This document shows, piece after piece, positions 37,454 through 46,590 of a stretch of 64,000 nt of DNA (the stretch's first letter is position 1; every line of letters starts with the position of its first letter). This DNA is from Pseudomonas sp. CROZ-RG-20F-R04-15. GTDB lineage: Bacteria; Pseudomonadota; Gammaproteobacteria; Pseudomonadales; Pseudomonadaceae. The notes below the pieces were generated by a model, which was not told the origin of the DNA, ran no database searches, and worked only from the letters and a program-made list of their open reading frames with translations. The stretch lies in assembly GCF_022662375.1 (NCBI RefSeq), contig NZ_JAKNQL010000007.1, forward strand, positions 210,016 through 274,015. Direction: 5' to 3'. The position numbers were made by a program, and so were the translations under genes.

Positions 37454-38584
37454 TTACCCCGCGCTGAGCAACGATTTCAGTGGGTACCACCACGGCGTGC
37501 GGTGGCCGGTGTCGACTTCGACTGTGGCGCTGGTGCCCGAGAACAGCGGCATGGCCGGGTCGGCATTGTCGAGTTCGAGGCGCACCGGCACCCGCTGCAC
37601 CACCTTCACCCAGTTGCCGGTCGCGTTCTCCGGCGGCAGCAAGGCGAAGTCCGCGCCGGCGCCGGGGCTCATGCTGATCACGTGGGCCTTGAAGGGGCGG
37701 TCAGGGTAGGTGTCGAGGGTGATCGTCGCGGTCTGGCCGGGGCGCATATGCGTGACTTGGGTTTCGCGAAAGTTGGCTTCGACCCAGGTCTCGTGGTCGG
37801 AAATCAACGCGAACGCCGCGCTGCCGTTGCTGACGTAATTGCCCACTTGTAAGTCGTCGACCTTGGCCACGATGCCGTCGGCCGGTGCGGTCACTGTGGC
37901 GTAGGACAGATAGAGCTGCGCTTCGTCGAGCTGCGCCTTGGCTTCGCGCACGGTTGGATGTCGGTCGATGGCGATGTCGGGATCACCACTGAGGGCGACC
38001 ACGGTGCTGGCGATCTGTTGCTCGATCGAGGCGATGCGTTGGCGTGAGACTTTCAGGTCAGTGTCGGCGCGCTCATAGGCTGCCCGCGAGACGAATTCGC
38101 TGGCGATCAGCGCTTTCTTGCGAGCGAACTCTTTCTGATCGTAGTCCGCCGACGCCCGCGCCGATTGCAGCTCGGCCTGCTGCTGGCGATAGCTGGCCTT
38201 GAGGCCGTCGATGCGCAGGCGAGCGTTGCCCAACTGAGCTTCGGCGCGGTCGACCGCGATCTGTAACGGTTGCGGGTCGAGGCGAAACAACACCTGACCT
38301 TTGCGCACGGGCTGGTTATCGTCCACCGCGATCTCGACCACTTGCCCGGACACCCGCGCATTGATCGATGCCTTGGCCACGCGGGCATAGGCGTTGTCGG
38401 TGGAAACGAAAGGCTCGTTCGTCCGGTATTGGCTATAGCCGATGACGGCGAACAGCGCGGGCAGGCCGGCCATCAACAGTGGCCGCACTCTCTGTTTGAG
38501 CGGTTTTTTCGGCGGTGTGTCCGTCAGATCCCGGATCGGCTGGGCGCTGGCGTGTGCTGCGGTGAGATCAATTGGCTGGGTCAT
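37454..38584 (-). CDS. HlyD/EmrA-type membrane-fusion protein
   Basis: The 376-residue protein has an N-terminal cytoplasmic tail, one membrane helix (about 38-54), and then the biotinyl-lipoyl-like and coiled-coil hairpin of EmrA/HlyD adaptors (AKASINARVSGQVVEIAVDD, then VTAPADGIVAKVDDLQVGNY). ATG 38584 was chosen because it gives the normal N-terminus; the frame to 38761 reads through the regulatory region. It is the first gene of the efflux operon and is divergent from the TetR gene. Confidence 0.9.
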   Translation of the reverse strand: MTQPIDLTAAHASAQPIRDLTDTPPKKPLKQRVRPLLMAGLPALFAVIGYSQYRTNEPFVSTDNAYARVAKASINARVSGQVVEIAVDDNQPVRKGQVLFRLDPQPLQIAVDRAEAQLGNARLRIDGLKASYRQQQAELQSARASADYDQKEFARKKALIASEFVSRAAYERADTDLKVSRQRIASIEQQIASTVVALSGDPDIAIDRHPTVREAKAQLDEAQLYLSYATVTAPADGIVAKVDDLQVGNYVSNGSAAFALISDHETWVEANFRETQVTHMRPGQTATITLDTYPDRPFKAHVISMSPGAGADFALLPPENATGNWVKVVQRVPVRLELDNADPAMPLFSGTSATVEVDTGHRTPWWYPLKSLLSAG

Positions 38585-38772
38585 GATCGGCTCTGTCCAG
38601 GGTGCTGAAGCCAAAACGGGGCATCGGGCCGACGTGGGCAAAGCCTGTGGCCGCGACGTGATTAATTGCTGCGAGACATCAAATCCGTGCGCGGTGGGGG
38701 AGGATCGCTCCGTACCGCTGTTTCGTCGTTGCCACACCCACTTCGAGCTGCGCCACAACAAAGCCGTTGACC

Positions 38773-38865
38773 AAGGAATTTCTGGTTCCTTAATTTTGTG
38801 CGATGGTGTAAGAATATGAGCGACTTCTTATCCTTGCAAGGAATTTGTACGACATGGCACAAAAT
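38773..38865. promoter_or_regulatory. Putative operator region between the efflux operon and tetR
   Basis: Several nested inverted repeats are packed here: AAGGAA/TTCCTT (38773-38791), ATTTTGTGC/GCACAAAAT (38793-38801 with 38857-38865), TAAGAA-N10-TTCTTA (38809-38830) and the perfect palindrome TCCTTGCAAGGA (38831-38842). One or more probably bind the adjacent TetR repressor. Which is the true operator cannot be decided by eye. Confidence 0.5.
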
Positions 38866-39477
38866 AAATCGACGGAAGGAAAAGGCCGCGGCCGTCCTCG
38901 CGCCTATGACCCGCAAACTGCGCTGCAACAGGCACTCGGCGTGTTCTGGAATACCGGCTATTCGGGGGCTTCGCTGGACAGCATCGCCACCGCAGCGGGC
39001 ATGAACCGGCCGAGCCTATACGCCGCGTTTGGCGATAAACACGCGCTGTACATCAAGGCGCTCGATCAATATTGGGACACCGCGCACGCCGCCATGCAGG
39101 CCGCGCTGAGCGACAGCGAGCTGACTCTGGCGCAGGCGCTGACTGGCTTTTATGAGGGACAACTGGCGATTTATTTCTCCGGCGATGGCCAGCCACGCGG
39201 CTGTTTTGCCATTGGTACGGCGACCACCGAAGCCGTCGAAGACCCGGAAATTCGCCAAGTGCTGTCGGCCAGGCTCAGTCAGCTGGACGCTGATCTGCAA
39301 GCGCGTCTGCAAAAGGCAATCGAAGCGGGCGAGCTGAAACCTGATAGCGATCTCGCCGCGCTGGCGGTGATCGCGTCTTCATTGCTGCACAGCATTTCGA
39401 TCCGCGCCCGTGCAGGTAAATCCCGTGAAGAATTGAGCGCAATTGTGCGCAACGCCGTCAGCGTGATCTGCGGCTGA
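38854..39477 (+). CDS. TetR-family repressor of the EmrAB-like operon
   Basis: The 207-residue protein has an N-terminal HTH (ALQQALGVFWNTGYSGASLD, then ATAAGMNRPSLYAAFGDKHA) and a helical ligand-binding domain with a Cys (GCFAIGTATTEAVEDPE), as in the AcrR/NemR-like group. It is divergent from the efflux operon 269 nt away and likely represses it and itself. Start ATG 38854 (AAGGAATTTGTACGAC upstream). A ligand-binding or Cys-based redox response is possible but unproven. Confidence 0.9.
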   Translation: MAQNKSTEGKGRGRPRAYDPQTALQQALGVFWNTGYSGASLDSIATAAGMNRPSLYAAFGDKHALYIKALDQYWDTAHAAMQAALSDSELTLAQALTGFYEGQLAIYFSGDGQPRGCFAIGTATTEAVEDPEIRQVLSARLSQLDADLQARLQKAIEAGELKPDSDLAALAVIASSLLHSISIRARAGKSREELSAIVRNAVSVICG

Positions 39478-39485
39478 GCGCGCTC

Positions 39486-40001
39486 ATGAACGGCCTCGAC
39501 GACATTCTCGCGCAAGACCTGTCAGTGGTCTTTTGCGGGATCAATCCCGGTTTGCTCGCGGCGGGGCAGGGACATCATTTCGCCGGGCGCAGCAATCGCT
39601 TCTGGCGTACGTTGCATCTGGCCGGATTCACTGCCGAAGAAATACGCCCGGAAGACGACCGCTCGATTCTGCAGTATCAGTGCGGATTGACCGCCGTGGT
39701 CGCACGGCCCACCGCGCGGGCGGATCAAGTGTCGGCGCAGGAGTTTGTCGCCGCTGCGGCTGATTTCGAACAGAAGATTGCCCGCTACAAACCACGGCAT
39801 GTGGCGTTTCTCGGCAAAGCGGCTTACGCGGGGCTCTCCGGGAAAAAAGCCATTGCCTGGGGGCTTCAGCCGGAAACTTTCGGCGGTGCGGCGGTCTGGG
39901 TGCTGCCCAATCCCAGCGGGCGCAATCTGGCATTTTCTCTAGAACAACTGGTCATGGCCTATCGGCAGTTGTACCAAGCCACGGCGCTTCAAAGTGCTTG
40001 A
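39486..40001 (+). CDS. mug: Mismatch-specific uracil-DNA glycosylase (Mug)
   Basis: The 171-residue protein belongs to uracil-DNA glycosylase family 2. The active-site region VVFCGINPGLLAAGQGHHFA has the GINPG motif with catalytic Asn, and the second motif LPNPSGRN forms the intercalation loop. It removes uracil or ethenocytosine opposite guanine. It starts 8 nt after the TetR gene in the same direction, so it may be co-transcribed. Its 3' end overlaps the convergent hydrolase gene by 13 nt. Confidence 0.93.
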   Translation: MNGLDDILAQDLSVVFCGINPGLLAAGQGHHFAGRSNRFWRTLHLAGFTAEEIRPEDDRSILQYQCGLTAVVARPTARADQVSAQEFVAAAADFEQKIARYKPRHVAFLGKAAYAGLSGKKAIAWGLQPETFGGAAVWVLPNPSGRNLAFSLEQLVMAYRQLYQATALQSA

Positions 40002-40966
40002 ATGTCGGCCTCGATGCGCGCCGAAATCCATTGTCGACTGTAGGCCAGAACGCCCTGAGCGATGGCCGTGGGGAAGTGGATGAAACCGTGAGGCGAGAAG
40101 GGCAGCAAGTACATCTCGACCCGCGCCGATTGCGCCCAGCGCCTGGCGATGTCGAGGGTGTCGTCGCGCAGCGGATCGAGCTCACCGGCAAACAGCAGCG
40201 CAGGCGGGAAACCGCTGAAGTCGCCGTACAGCGGTGATAACGGTGGCTGGCGGCGCTGTTCGTCAGTCAGTTCCGGGGTCAGCAAGCGCAGTGCCTCGAC
40301 CATGCCCGGGCCGTCCAGCACCAGCGTATCCGCCGGCGCACTGCGTACGCTTGGGGTTCCGGTCAGGTCGTAGACGCCGTAATACAGCAGCGCGCCGCTG
40401 ATGCGTTGCAGCAACTCCGGCCATTGCTTGAGCGCCAGCAAGGTCGCCGCCGCCAGATGACCACCCGCCGATTCACCGACCACCACGACGGGCAGACCGG
40501 CAAATTCAGCATCACTCAAGACCCCGCGAGTCGCGTTGAGGCAGTCCTCCAGCAGACCTTCAAGCGGCGTCGAAACCGCTAATCGATAATCGACCGAGAC
40601 CACCGTCACCTGGCAGGTGTTGACGATGGCGATGTTGAAATTGTCGTCCATCTGCGCATTGCCGATCACCCAGCCACCACCGTGGAAGTCCAGCACCACG
40701 CCTTTCGCCGGGCCTTTGGGACGGATGATCCGCACCGGCACGTTACCGAGCATCTTCTGCTCAGCCGTCAGACCATGCTCGCGCAACTTCCTCGCACCGC
40801 CGACCTGACTGACGCGCAATAGCGCCTGAATCAAACGCGGCGTCAGGCGATTGCGGATCTTGAAACGCGGCAGCCAAGCGAGTTTGCGGTTGAAGGCACG
40901 CACCTGCGCCAACTCGCGCTCGCCTTGCGCCCACGGTGTTTTGGTACCGCAATTGGCATTGGTCAT
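39989..40966 (-). CDS. Alpha/beta hydrolase of the hormone-sensitive-lipase group
   Basis: The 325-residue protein has the HSL/GDXG-family motifs: HGGGW oxyanion box (VVLDFHGGGWVIGN), nucleophile VVVGESAGGHLAA, acid D in ELDPLRDDT and His in SPHGFIHFP. It probably hydrolyses short-chain esters or lactones. The start ATG overlaps the stop of the tspO gene by one base (TGATG), so the two are translationally coupled. I rejected the longer frame to 41335 because it reads through tspO. Confidence 0.9.
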   Translation of the reverse strand: MTNANCGTKTPWAQGERELAQVRAFNRKLAWLPRFKIRNRLTPRLIQALLRVSQVGGARKLREHGLTAEQKMLGNVPVRIIRPKGPAKGVVLDFHGGGWVIGNAQMDDNFNIAIVNTCQVTVVSVDYRLAVSTPLEGLLEDCLNATRGVLSDAEFAGLPVVVVGESAGGHLAAATLLALKQWPELLQRISGALLYYGVYDLTGTPSVRSAPADTLVLDGPGMVEALRLLTPELTDEQRRQPPLSPLYGDFSGFPPALLFAGELDPLRDDTLDIARRWAQSARVEMYLLPFSPHGFIHFPTAIAQGVLAYSRQWISARIEADIQAL

Positions 40967-41406
40967 CAGCGGTTCTTGATCAGGATGGAGAAATTCAACG
41001 CGGCGGCCACACACAGCCACGCCAGATACGGAAACAGGATCAAGCCAGTGATCAGGTCCAGTTGTATCGCCAGCACCACCATCGCCGCAACCACCAGCCA
41101 CAGCACCGTGAGAATCACCATCGCCGCCAACACCTGATGCGCGCCGAAGAACACCGGCGTCCACAGTGTGTTCAAGGCAATCTGCGCCGCCCACAGCGCC
41201 AGCACAGTCTGGCTGCCGGGGATCAGGCTCAAACGGTAACCGGCCCAGGCCAGCAGCAGGTAGATAAGCGTCCAGGCCACGGGGAACGCCCAGTTGGGCG
41301 GGGTGAAACCGGGTTTGTTCAGCGTTTCGTACCACGGCCCCGGTTTGAACATCACGCCGGTGGTTGCCGCTGCTGCGCAGGCCAGAAGAAAAATGAAGAA
41401 GGTCAT
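40966..41406 (-). CDS. tspO: TspO/MBR-family membrane protein
   Basis: The 146-residue, five-helix protein has the TspO motifs WYETLNKPGFTPPNWAFPVA and WTLIYLLLAWAGYRL, plus Trp- and Asn-rich conserved positions (AQIALNTLWTPVFFGAHQ). TspO binds porphyrins or heme intermediates and modulates stress responses. ATG 41406 is preceded by AAGGATCGGCG. It is coupled to the downstream hydrolase. Confidence 0.93.
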   Translation of the reverse strand: MTFFIFLLACAAAATTGVMFKPGPWYETLNKPGFTPPNWAFPVAWTLIYLLLAWAGYRLSLIPGSQTVLALWAAQIALNTLWTPVFFGAHQVLAAMVILTVLWLVVAAMVVLAIQLDLITGLILFPYLAWLCVAAALNFSILIKNR

Positions 41407-41579
41407 CGCCGATCCTTGGCTGAAATCAGCCGCTAAGGGGTTTAAGAAAAGGACGCCCCGGCGCGCGAAAAGTTTGCTGTGAAATCCAGATTGACCGGAG
41501 AGGCGATTCAATTTGAACTAAAAACTGACCACTGCGTCAGGATAATCAGTTGCCTTTTCCTACTGACGCGGATGACATC

Positions 41580-41816
41580 ATGTACACCTATCACATCGAT
41601 TACCGATTCTACGGCGAGCCTCGTACCTTTCTGCTTGAACTTAAAGAACAGCAGTTGGCCGAGCACGAGGCCGCGATGCATCTGCTGGAGTTGCACCTGG
41701 GCGACGCGGAAAACGGCCTGATCATGCCCACTGCGGATTCGACGGCCGAGGAGATTCTCGAGCAGGCCAAGCGGGTAGGGATTACAGACATCAAGGTTGT
41801 CAGCAAAACCAATTGA
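41580..41816 (+). CDS. DUF6555-type small protein (paralogue of 19678)
   Basis: The 78-residue protein starts MYTYHIDYRFYGEPRTFLLE and has an acidic helix (EQQLAEHEAAMHLLELHLGD), then a short beta segment ending IKVVSKTN. The opening beta-hairpin resembles the gene at 19678. Unknown function. The start ATG 41580 has only a weak purine-rich site, and the frame extends upstream to 41550. Confidence 0.78.
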   Translation: MYTYHIDYRFYGEPRTFLLELKEQQLAEHEAAMHLLELHLGDAENGLIMPTADSTAEEILEQAKRVGITDIKVVSKTN

Positions 41817-41896
41817 AGTGTGCAGCAGACGTTGGCATTGGCGGCGATCCATTGCATGCTGCGCGCACACTTCACTGTACGCCCGGAGGGCACGCC

Positions 41897-42292
41897 TTGA
41901 CCTTGAGCCGCGCTGATCTTGCTTACGTTCTGCAAGTCCTGGAGCAAGACACGATTCACGACTTGAGTCTTATTTGTCAGGCTGTGCAGATGAATCCTCG
42001 CGACCTGTTGAATCAAGTCGCGATTGCCATGGCCGATCAGTTCCTTAGCGGTGCTCGCGACTTTCACGCATGCGACGTGGTGATGAATCTGTTGTTCGGC
42101 GATATCGTTAACGTCGGCATGGATGCCGAAATGCCCGAGCCGGCTTTCTCCATCTACCTCGCGTTTGATTCCGGAGAGCATAGGCACACCGGTGATGACG
42201 AGGAGGTCGTACCGTGGGAAAAATGGACGCGACCTGAGCTCGTGCAGATTCTTGATCGGCTGACGGGTGGCTTGTCCGGGGCTCGTCGATAG
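41897..42292 (+). CDS. Hypothetical protein
   Basis: A 131-residue protein starting at TTG 41897, which has GGAGG at 7 nt, rather than at ATG 41813, which overlaps the upstream gene by 4 nt and reads through poor sequence. It is acidic and partly helical (LTLSRADLAYVLQVLEQD), with no recognised domain or membrane segment. Both small genes (41580 and 41897) read rightward between tspO and the EAL gene. Confidence 0.65.
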   Translation: MTLSRADLAYVLQVLEQDTIHDLSLICQAVQMNPRDLLNQVAIAMADQFLSGARDFHACDVVMNLLFGDIVNVGMDAEMPEPAFSIYLAFDSGEHRHTGDDEEVVPWEKWTRPELVQILDRLTGGLSGARR

Positions 42293-43873
42293 TTACACGC
42301 TCTCTAACGCTGGGTGGTCGACAAGCAGGTTCGCCCGCTCTTTATAGAACCGCAAAAACTCCTCCGCCGGCATCGCTTTGCCGAACAGCCAGCCCTGACC
42401 AAAATGCACGCCGTGATTACGCAAGTATTCGCGCTGCGCTTCAGTTTCGATGCCTTCAGCAACGATCTGCAGACGCAGACTCTTGGCCATTTCGATGATG
42501 TGGCCGGTCACTGATCCGGTGGCTGCGTCTTGCTCGATGTTGTCGACGAACGACTTGTCGATCTTCAGCACATCCAGCGGCAGTTGCTGCAAATGTTGAA
42601 GACTGGAAAAACCGGTGCCGAAATCGTCGATGGCCGCCAGATAGCCCAGTTCGCGGGCGCGATTGACTGTCGTGCGTGCGGTGTCGATCTCGACGAAACC
42701 GCGCTCGGTGGCTTCCAGCCAGATCTGTTGTTGCTGCACATCGGCGCGGCGTAATGCGGCTTCCAGCTTCGGCAGAAAGCGGCCGCTGCTGACGTCCTTC
42801 GCCGCCAGGTTGATTGCTACGTGCAGGCTGCGTTCCTTGACCAGCAACGGGCCGAGGTCGCGCATCACATTGTCGATGACCTGATCGGTGATCGGCAGAA
42901 TCAAACCGCTGTGCTCGGCCAGTGGGATAAATGCATCGGGGCACACCCGCGAGCCATCCGGATGCTGCCAGCGCACCAGTGCCTCCGCACCGACGCAGGC
43001 ACCGTCGCTGAGGCGGATGATCGGTTGATAGTGAACAACGAACTCGCGATTGCGCACCGCCAGTTGCAGTTCCGCCAGCGGCGACAGACGTTGCCGGGTG
43101 CGGCGCACGATCAGCAACACCAGCACCCCCGCGAGCAAGCCACCGATGGGCAACAGCAGTAATTCCCGGCGGATCAAGCCTTGCATCAGCTCATGGCGCG
43201 ACAGCGCGGCGATGGCGACCCAGTCGCCGCTGTGCACGAGGGTGTAGAGATAGCCGTCGGCAAGGCCCGAATGCGGGCCGGAATGCACGCGAGCCAGGAA
43301 GTGTTCCGCGCCCGGGCGTGAGGCGCTGATCAATTGCCCGGACGCGGTGCCGACCGCCAGGTGCAAATCCTCATCAAGCATCACATGCAGAAACTGCTCG
43401 GGATCGACCAGCACGTTGAACGCCGCGTACTGCAGCGCCATCATCGGTTTCGCCGCAACGATGCGCGACTGCACGCCGAGTGAAACGCGCACGCCGTCCG
43501 AGGTGGTGAAATCCTCGCGCCATGGCGTTGCGTGCTGCCCGACCGGCCCCCAGGAACCGCAGGCGTAAATCTCTTCTTCGACGTAGCCGATCGACTTCAC
43601 CGAGAGGGTGTTGATGGTCAGCAGACGCATCTCGTCGATGCTTTCCGGCGTGCACGGCGCGAGCCGCGACCCAGCGATGGATTTCAGTGCACCGGCCGCT
43701 TCACTGAAAGTCCCGTGGGCGCGACTGGAGGCGACGGAAGCGAGGGTTTCCAGGCGCTGCTGCGCCGCCGCCAGATTCAACATCCAGGCGACATAACCCA
43801 TCAAAAGGAGCGGAAGCAAGACACACGGAAGGCCCAGGAGAACGCTCCCCCAGACAATGCGTTTTTTGTTCAT
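42293..43873 (-). CDS. CSS-motif sensor cyclic-di-GMP phosphodiesterase (EAL)
   Basis: The 526-residue protein has two membrane helices (about 7-26 and 225-245) flanking a periplasmic CSS-type domain (CTPESIDEMRLL, ACGSWGPVG; redox-sensitive disulfide type) and a C-terminal EAL domain with EALVRW, the metal and catalytic region DDFGTGFSSLQHLQQLPLDV and KIDKSFVD. There is no GGDEF domain, so it degrades cyclic-di-GMP. The CSS-EAL proteins of E. coli are controlled by periplasmic disulfide formation. ATG 43873 follows AAGGTGGCGCC. Confidence 0.93.
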   Translation of the reverse strand: MNKKRIVWGSVLLGLPCVLLPLLLMGYVAWMLNLAAAQQRLETLASVASSRAHGTFSEAAGALKSIAGSRLAPCTPESIDEMRLLTINTLSVKSIGYVEEEIYACGSWGPVGQHATPWREDFTTSDGVRVSLGVQSRIVAAKPMMALQYAAFNVLVDPEQFLHVMLDEDLHLAVGTASGQLISASRPGAEHFLARVHSGPHSGLADGYLYTLVHSGDWVAIAALSRHELMQGLIRRELLLLPIGGLLAGVLVLLIVRRTRQRLSPLAELQLAVRNREFVVHYQPIIRLSDGACVGAEALVRWQHPDGSRVCPDAFIPLAEHSGLILPITDQVIDNVMRDLGPLLVKERSLHVAINLAAKDVSSGRFLPKLEAALRRADVQQQQIWLEATERGFVEIDTARTTVNRARELGYLAAIDDFGTGFSSLQHLQQLPLDVLKIDKSFVDNIEQDAATGSVTGHIIEMAKSLRLQIVAEGIETEAQREYLRNHGVHFGQGWLFGKAMPAEEFLRFYKERANLLVDHPALESV

Positions 43874-44002
43874 GGCGCCACCTTGGCCACAAGGCCTGTG
43901 ACGTGCGCACAGCACGGCTGTTTTCAGCCACTGCAGAATAACGCCGCTGTGTGGGGCAAATATTGCTGTAGATCAACCCGGCTGACAGTCACACAAACAT
44001 CT

Positions 44003-44095
44003 CCTGTGGGAGCGAGCCTGCTCGCGAAGAGGAACTGCCAGCCAACATCGCTTCAGCAGACCCACCGCATTCGCGAGCAGGCTCGCTCCCACAGG
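44003..44095. repeat. REPIN (inverted pair of REP sequences)
   Basis: CCTGTGGGAGCGAGCCTGCT at 44003 and its 26-nt inverted counterpart at 44070-44095 surround a 41-nt spacer. This is the common pseudomonad REP/REPIN sequence mobilised by RAYT transposases; no RAYT gene lies in the window. Confidence 0.9.
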
Positions 44096-44315
44096 TTTTG
44101 TGTGAAAACCGAGGTTTCCAGCAACGTCGGTTACCGCTCGAGTCTCAATATCCATTTGGATGACTTCACGAGCCCCGACCTTCCAACGGATGGACCAATC
44201 ACGCACCCCGCGGCCCGATCGCGCAGCCATTTCCGTTCAAAGCAAAACTGTCATATTCAGTATCACTTGCCTACCCATAGTGACCAGCCCAACGCTTAAA
44301 CAATGAGGCTGCACC

Positions 44316-46235
44316 GTGTTTCAACGTCTTTTGTGTTCGCTGTCCGTACTGAGCCTGTCCATCGCCGCCGCCCATGCTGCCGAGGCTGTACCGCTCGACA
44401 CGCCGCGCCTGCAAGGCATCGACAACTTCCGCGACGTCGCCGGCATCACCACCGCGTACACCACGGCCCACGACGGCACGATGCGCGCCGGGGTGTTCTA
44501 CCGTTCCAATGCGCTGACGCCGACCGCCGCCGATCTGGCGATTCTCAACGGCCTCGGTATCAAAGCCGTTTACGACTTGCGTACCCCCAGCGAAATCGCC
44601 GCCACTCCCGACACCATGATCAGCGGCGCAACCTGGCAGAACATCGACATCATCGGCAGCACCACCTCTGGCTCGAACATCACCAACATCTCCTTCAAAA
44701 GCGCCGCCGACGCCATCGCCATGATGGAGCAGACCAACCGCGCTTTCGTCAGTGACGCCGGCATGCGCGGCCAGTTCGGCAAGCTGTTCAATGAACTCGC
44801 CAGCGTCGACGCCGCGCAACTGTTCCACTGCACCGCCGGCAAGGACCGCACCGGCTGGACCGCCGCCGTGTTGCAGAGCATCGCCGGGGTCGACAACGCG
44901 ACCATCATGGCCAACTACCTCGCCACCAACGACTACACCGCCGCCCGCGTCGCCGCCACGCTGAAAGCGCTGCCGCCGAGCATGGCCGCCATTTACGAAC
45001 CGCTGCTCGGCGTGCAGGCCAGCTACCTGCAGGCCGGCCTCGACGAAGTCACCGCGCAATACGGCAGCATGGACAACTACCTCAAACAAGGCCTCGGTCT
45101 GTCGCAGGAAACCATCTATGTGCTGCGCGGCAAACTGGTCGAATACAACAGCCTACCGGGTCAGGCCGGGCTGATCGGCAACGCCGCTGCCGGCGCCGAA
45201 CTGCTCCGCCAATTGCAGAACACCAGCCTGTCCGGCATCTACAGCGCCTACAACTACTACCTGCAATCGGCCATCGACGCCAGCACCCTCGGCGGTGTCG
45301 AATCCCAGGTCGGCGGCCAGGTTCACGCCGACGCCGCCAGCTACCTGCTGCGCCAAAACGCAATGATCGAACAAGCCGCTGCACCATTCGCCAGCGGCAC
45401 TGATCTCAAGGTCGGCCAATATCGCCTCTGGACCACCGCGCTCGCCGGCTACCTCGGCACCGACGGCTCGGCACACGCCGAGAGCAGCAACGAACACAGC
45501 CAAGGCCTGATGGTCGGCATCACCCAGCGCTTCAGCGAACAGCTCAGCGCACGCGGCGGCTTCGGCTACAGCAAAGGCACTGTTGGCGGCGCGGGTGGCG
45601 AAGCCGACACCGACTTCACCTTCCTCAACGTCGGCGCCCGCTACGGCTTCACCAGCCTCGAACAAGGCCTGTTTCTCGACGCCAATGCCAGCGCCGGCTA
45701 CGTCGACTACGACAGCAAACGCGACCTCGGCGGTGGCCTCGGCACCGCGAAAGGCAACAGCCACGGCAACCTCACCGGCGCCACCGTCGCCCTCGGCTAC
45801 CGCGCCCCGGCCAACGGCATGACCTTCGAGCCAAGCCTGGGTTTGCGCGTCAGCCACCTCGACCTCAACGGCTTCAAAGAAAAGGGCAGCGAACTGTCAC
45901 TCGACGTCGACGACAACAGCGCCACCCGCCGCAGCGCCGTCGCCAACCTCAACGTCGGCTTCGCCCCGGTGGCGATGGGCGCATGGCAACTGGTGCCGGG
46001 CGTACAAGTGGGCTACGAACGCACACTGGGCGACAACCAGGTCGACAGCCAAAGCCACCTGCTGGGCCTCGACATCGAACAACGCGCGGCGTTTGATAAT
46101 CTCGATCAGTTCAGCGGCGGTGTGAATGTGATGGCCAGCCTCGGCGCCCTGAGCCTCGGCGCAGAAGTCGGCGCCAATGGCGGCGGCGACAGCCACGGCT
46201 TCAACGGCGGCCTCAAGGCCAGCTACTCCTTCTAA
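44316..46235 (+). CDS. Secreted tyrosine phosphatase fused to an autotransporter barrel
   Basis: The 639-residue protein has a signal peptide (1-21), then a tyrosine-phosphatase domain of the PTP/Y_phosphatase3 type (about 28-260) with the complete signature FHCTAGKDRTGW (C172 nucleophile, R178) and general acid region VYDLRTPSE. A linker follows, then a C-terminal autotransporter beta-barrel (about 365-639; repeated amphipathic strands, final Phe). The phosphatase is therefore expected on or outside the cell surface. It is isolated between a REPIN and other repeats. Such fusions exist in pseudomonads but their target is unknown. Confidence 0.9.
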   Translation: MFQRLLCSLSVLSLSIAAAHAAEAVPLDTPRLQGIDNFRDVAGITTAYTTAHDGTMRAGVFYRSNALTPTAADLAILNGLGIKAVYDLRTPSEIAATPDTMISGATWQNIDIIGSTTSGSNITNISFKSAADAIAMMEQTNRAFVSDAGMRGQFGKLFNELASVDAAQLFHCTAGKDRTGWTAAVLQSIAGVDNATIMANYLATNDYTAARVAATLKALPPSMAAIYEPLLGVQASYLQAGLDEVTAQYGSMDNYLKQGLGLSQETIYVLRGKLVEYNSLPGQAGLIGNAAAGAELLRQLQNTSLSGIYSAYNYYLQSAIDASTLGGVESQVGGQVHADAASYLLRQNAMIEQAAAPFASGTDLKVGQYRLWTTALAGYLGTDGSAHAESSNEHSQGLMVGITQRFSEQLSARGGFGYSKGTVGGAGGEADTDFTFLNVGARYGFTSLEQGLFLDANASAGYVDYDSKRDLGGGLGTAKGNSHGNLTGATVALGYRAPANGMTFEPSLGLRVSHLDLNGFKEKGSELSLDVDDNSATRRSAVANLNVGFAPVAMGAWQLVPGVQVGYERTLGDNQVDSQSHLLGLDIEQRAAFDNLDQFSGGVNVMASLGALSLGAEVGANGGGDSHGFNGGLKASYSF

Positions 46236-46290
46236 AAACCACACGGGCTCAAGGATGACTCCCAATCCAACAAACACCCCAAAAACCAAT

Positions 46291-46377
46291 GTGGGAGCGA
46301 GCTTGCTCGCGAAAGCGCCAGACCAGTCAACATCAAATCGACTGACCCAGCGCGTTCGCGAGCAAGCCCGCTCCCAC
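46291..46377. repeat. REPIN (second copy)
   Basis: GTGGGAGCGAGCTTGCTCGC at 46291 is mirrored by its counterpart ending GCTCCCAC at 46377 (arms of 23 nt, 41-nt spacer). Same family as the REPIN at 44003. The two flank the phosphatase-autotransporter gene. Confidence 0.9.
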
Positions 46378-46382
46378 AAAAG

Positions 46383-46548
46383 CCCCTCACCCTAACCCTC
46401 TCCCTCGGGAGAGGGGAATTACCGAGGCGTCTTGCGTCATGCATCGACCTGAAAGATCGAGGCGATTATGGATTCAAAGCAAGACTCTCAGGTCGGTGTA
46501 GATCTTCAATATCCCCGGCTCGGTTCCCTCTCCTTGGGGAGAGGGATA
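46383..46548. repeat. CCCTCACCC...GAGGGA dispersed repeat, single copy
   Basis: Begins CCCCTCACCCTAACCCTCTC and ends with CCCTCTCCTTGGGGAGAGGG, with internal GACCTGAAAGATCGAGGCG matching the copies at 33241-33346. It sits directly after the REPIN, so the intergenic region 46236-46739 is a composite of repeats. Confidence 0.8.
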
Positions 46549-46590
46549 GGCGGGCGGCGTTCCGATGAGGGGAACGCAGTCACCGCAACA

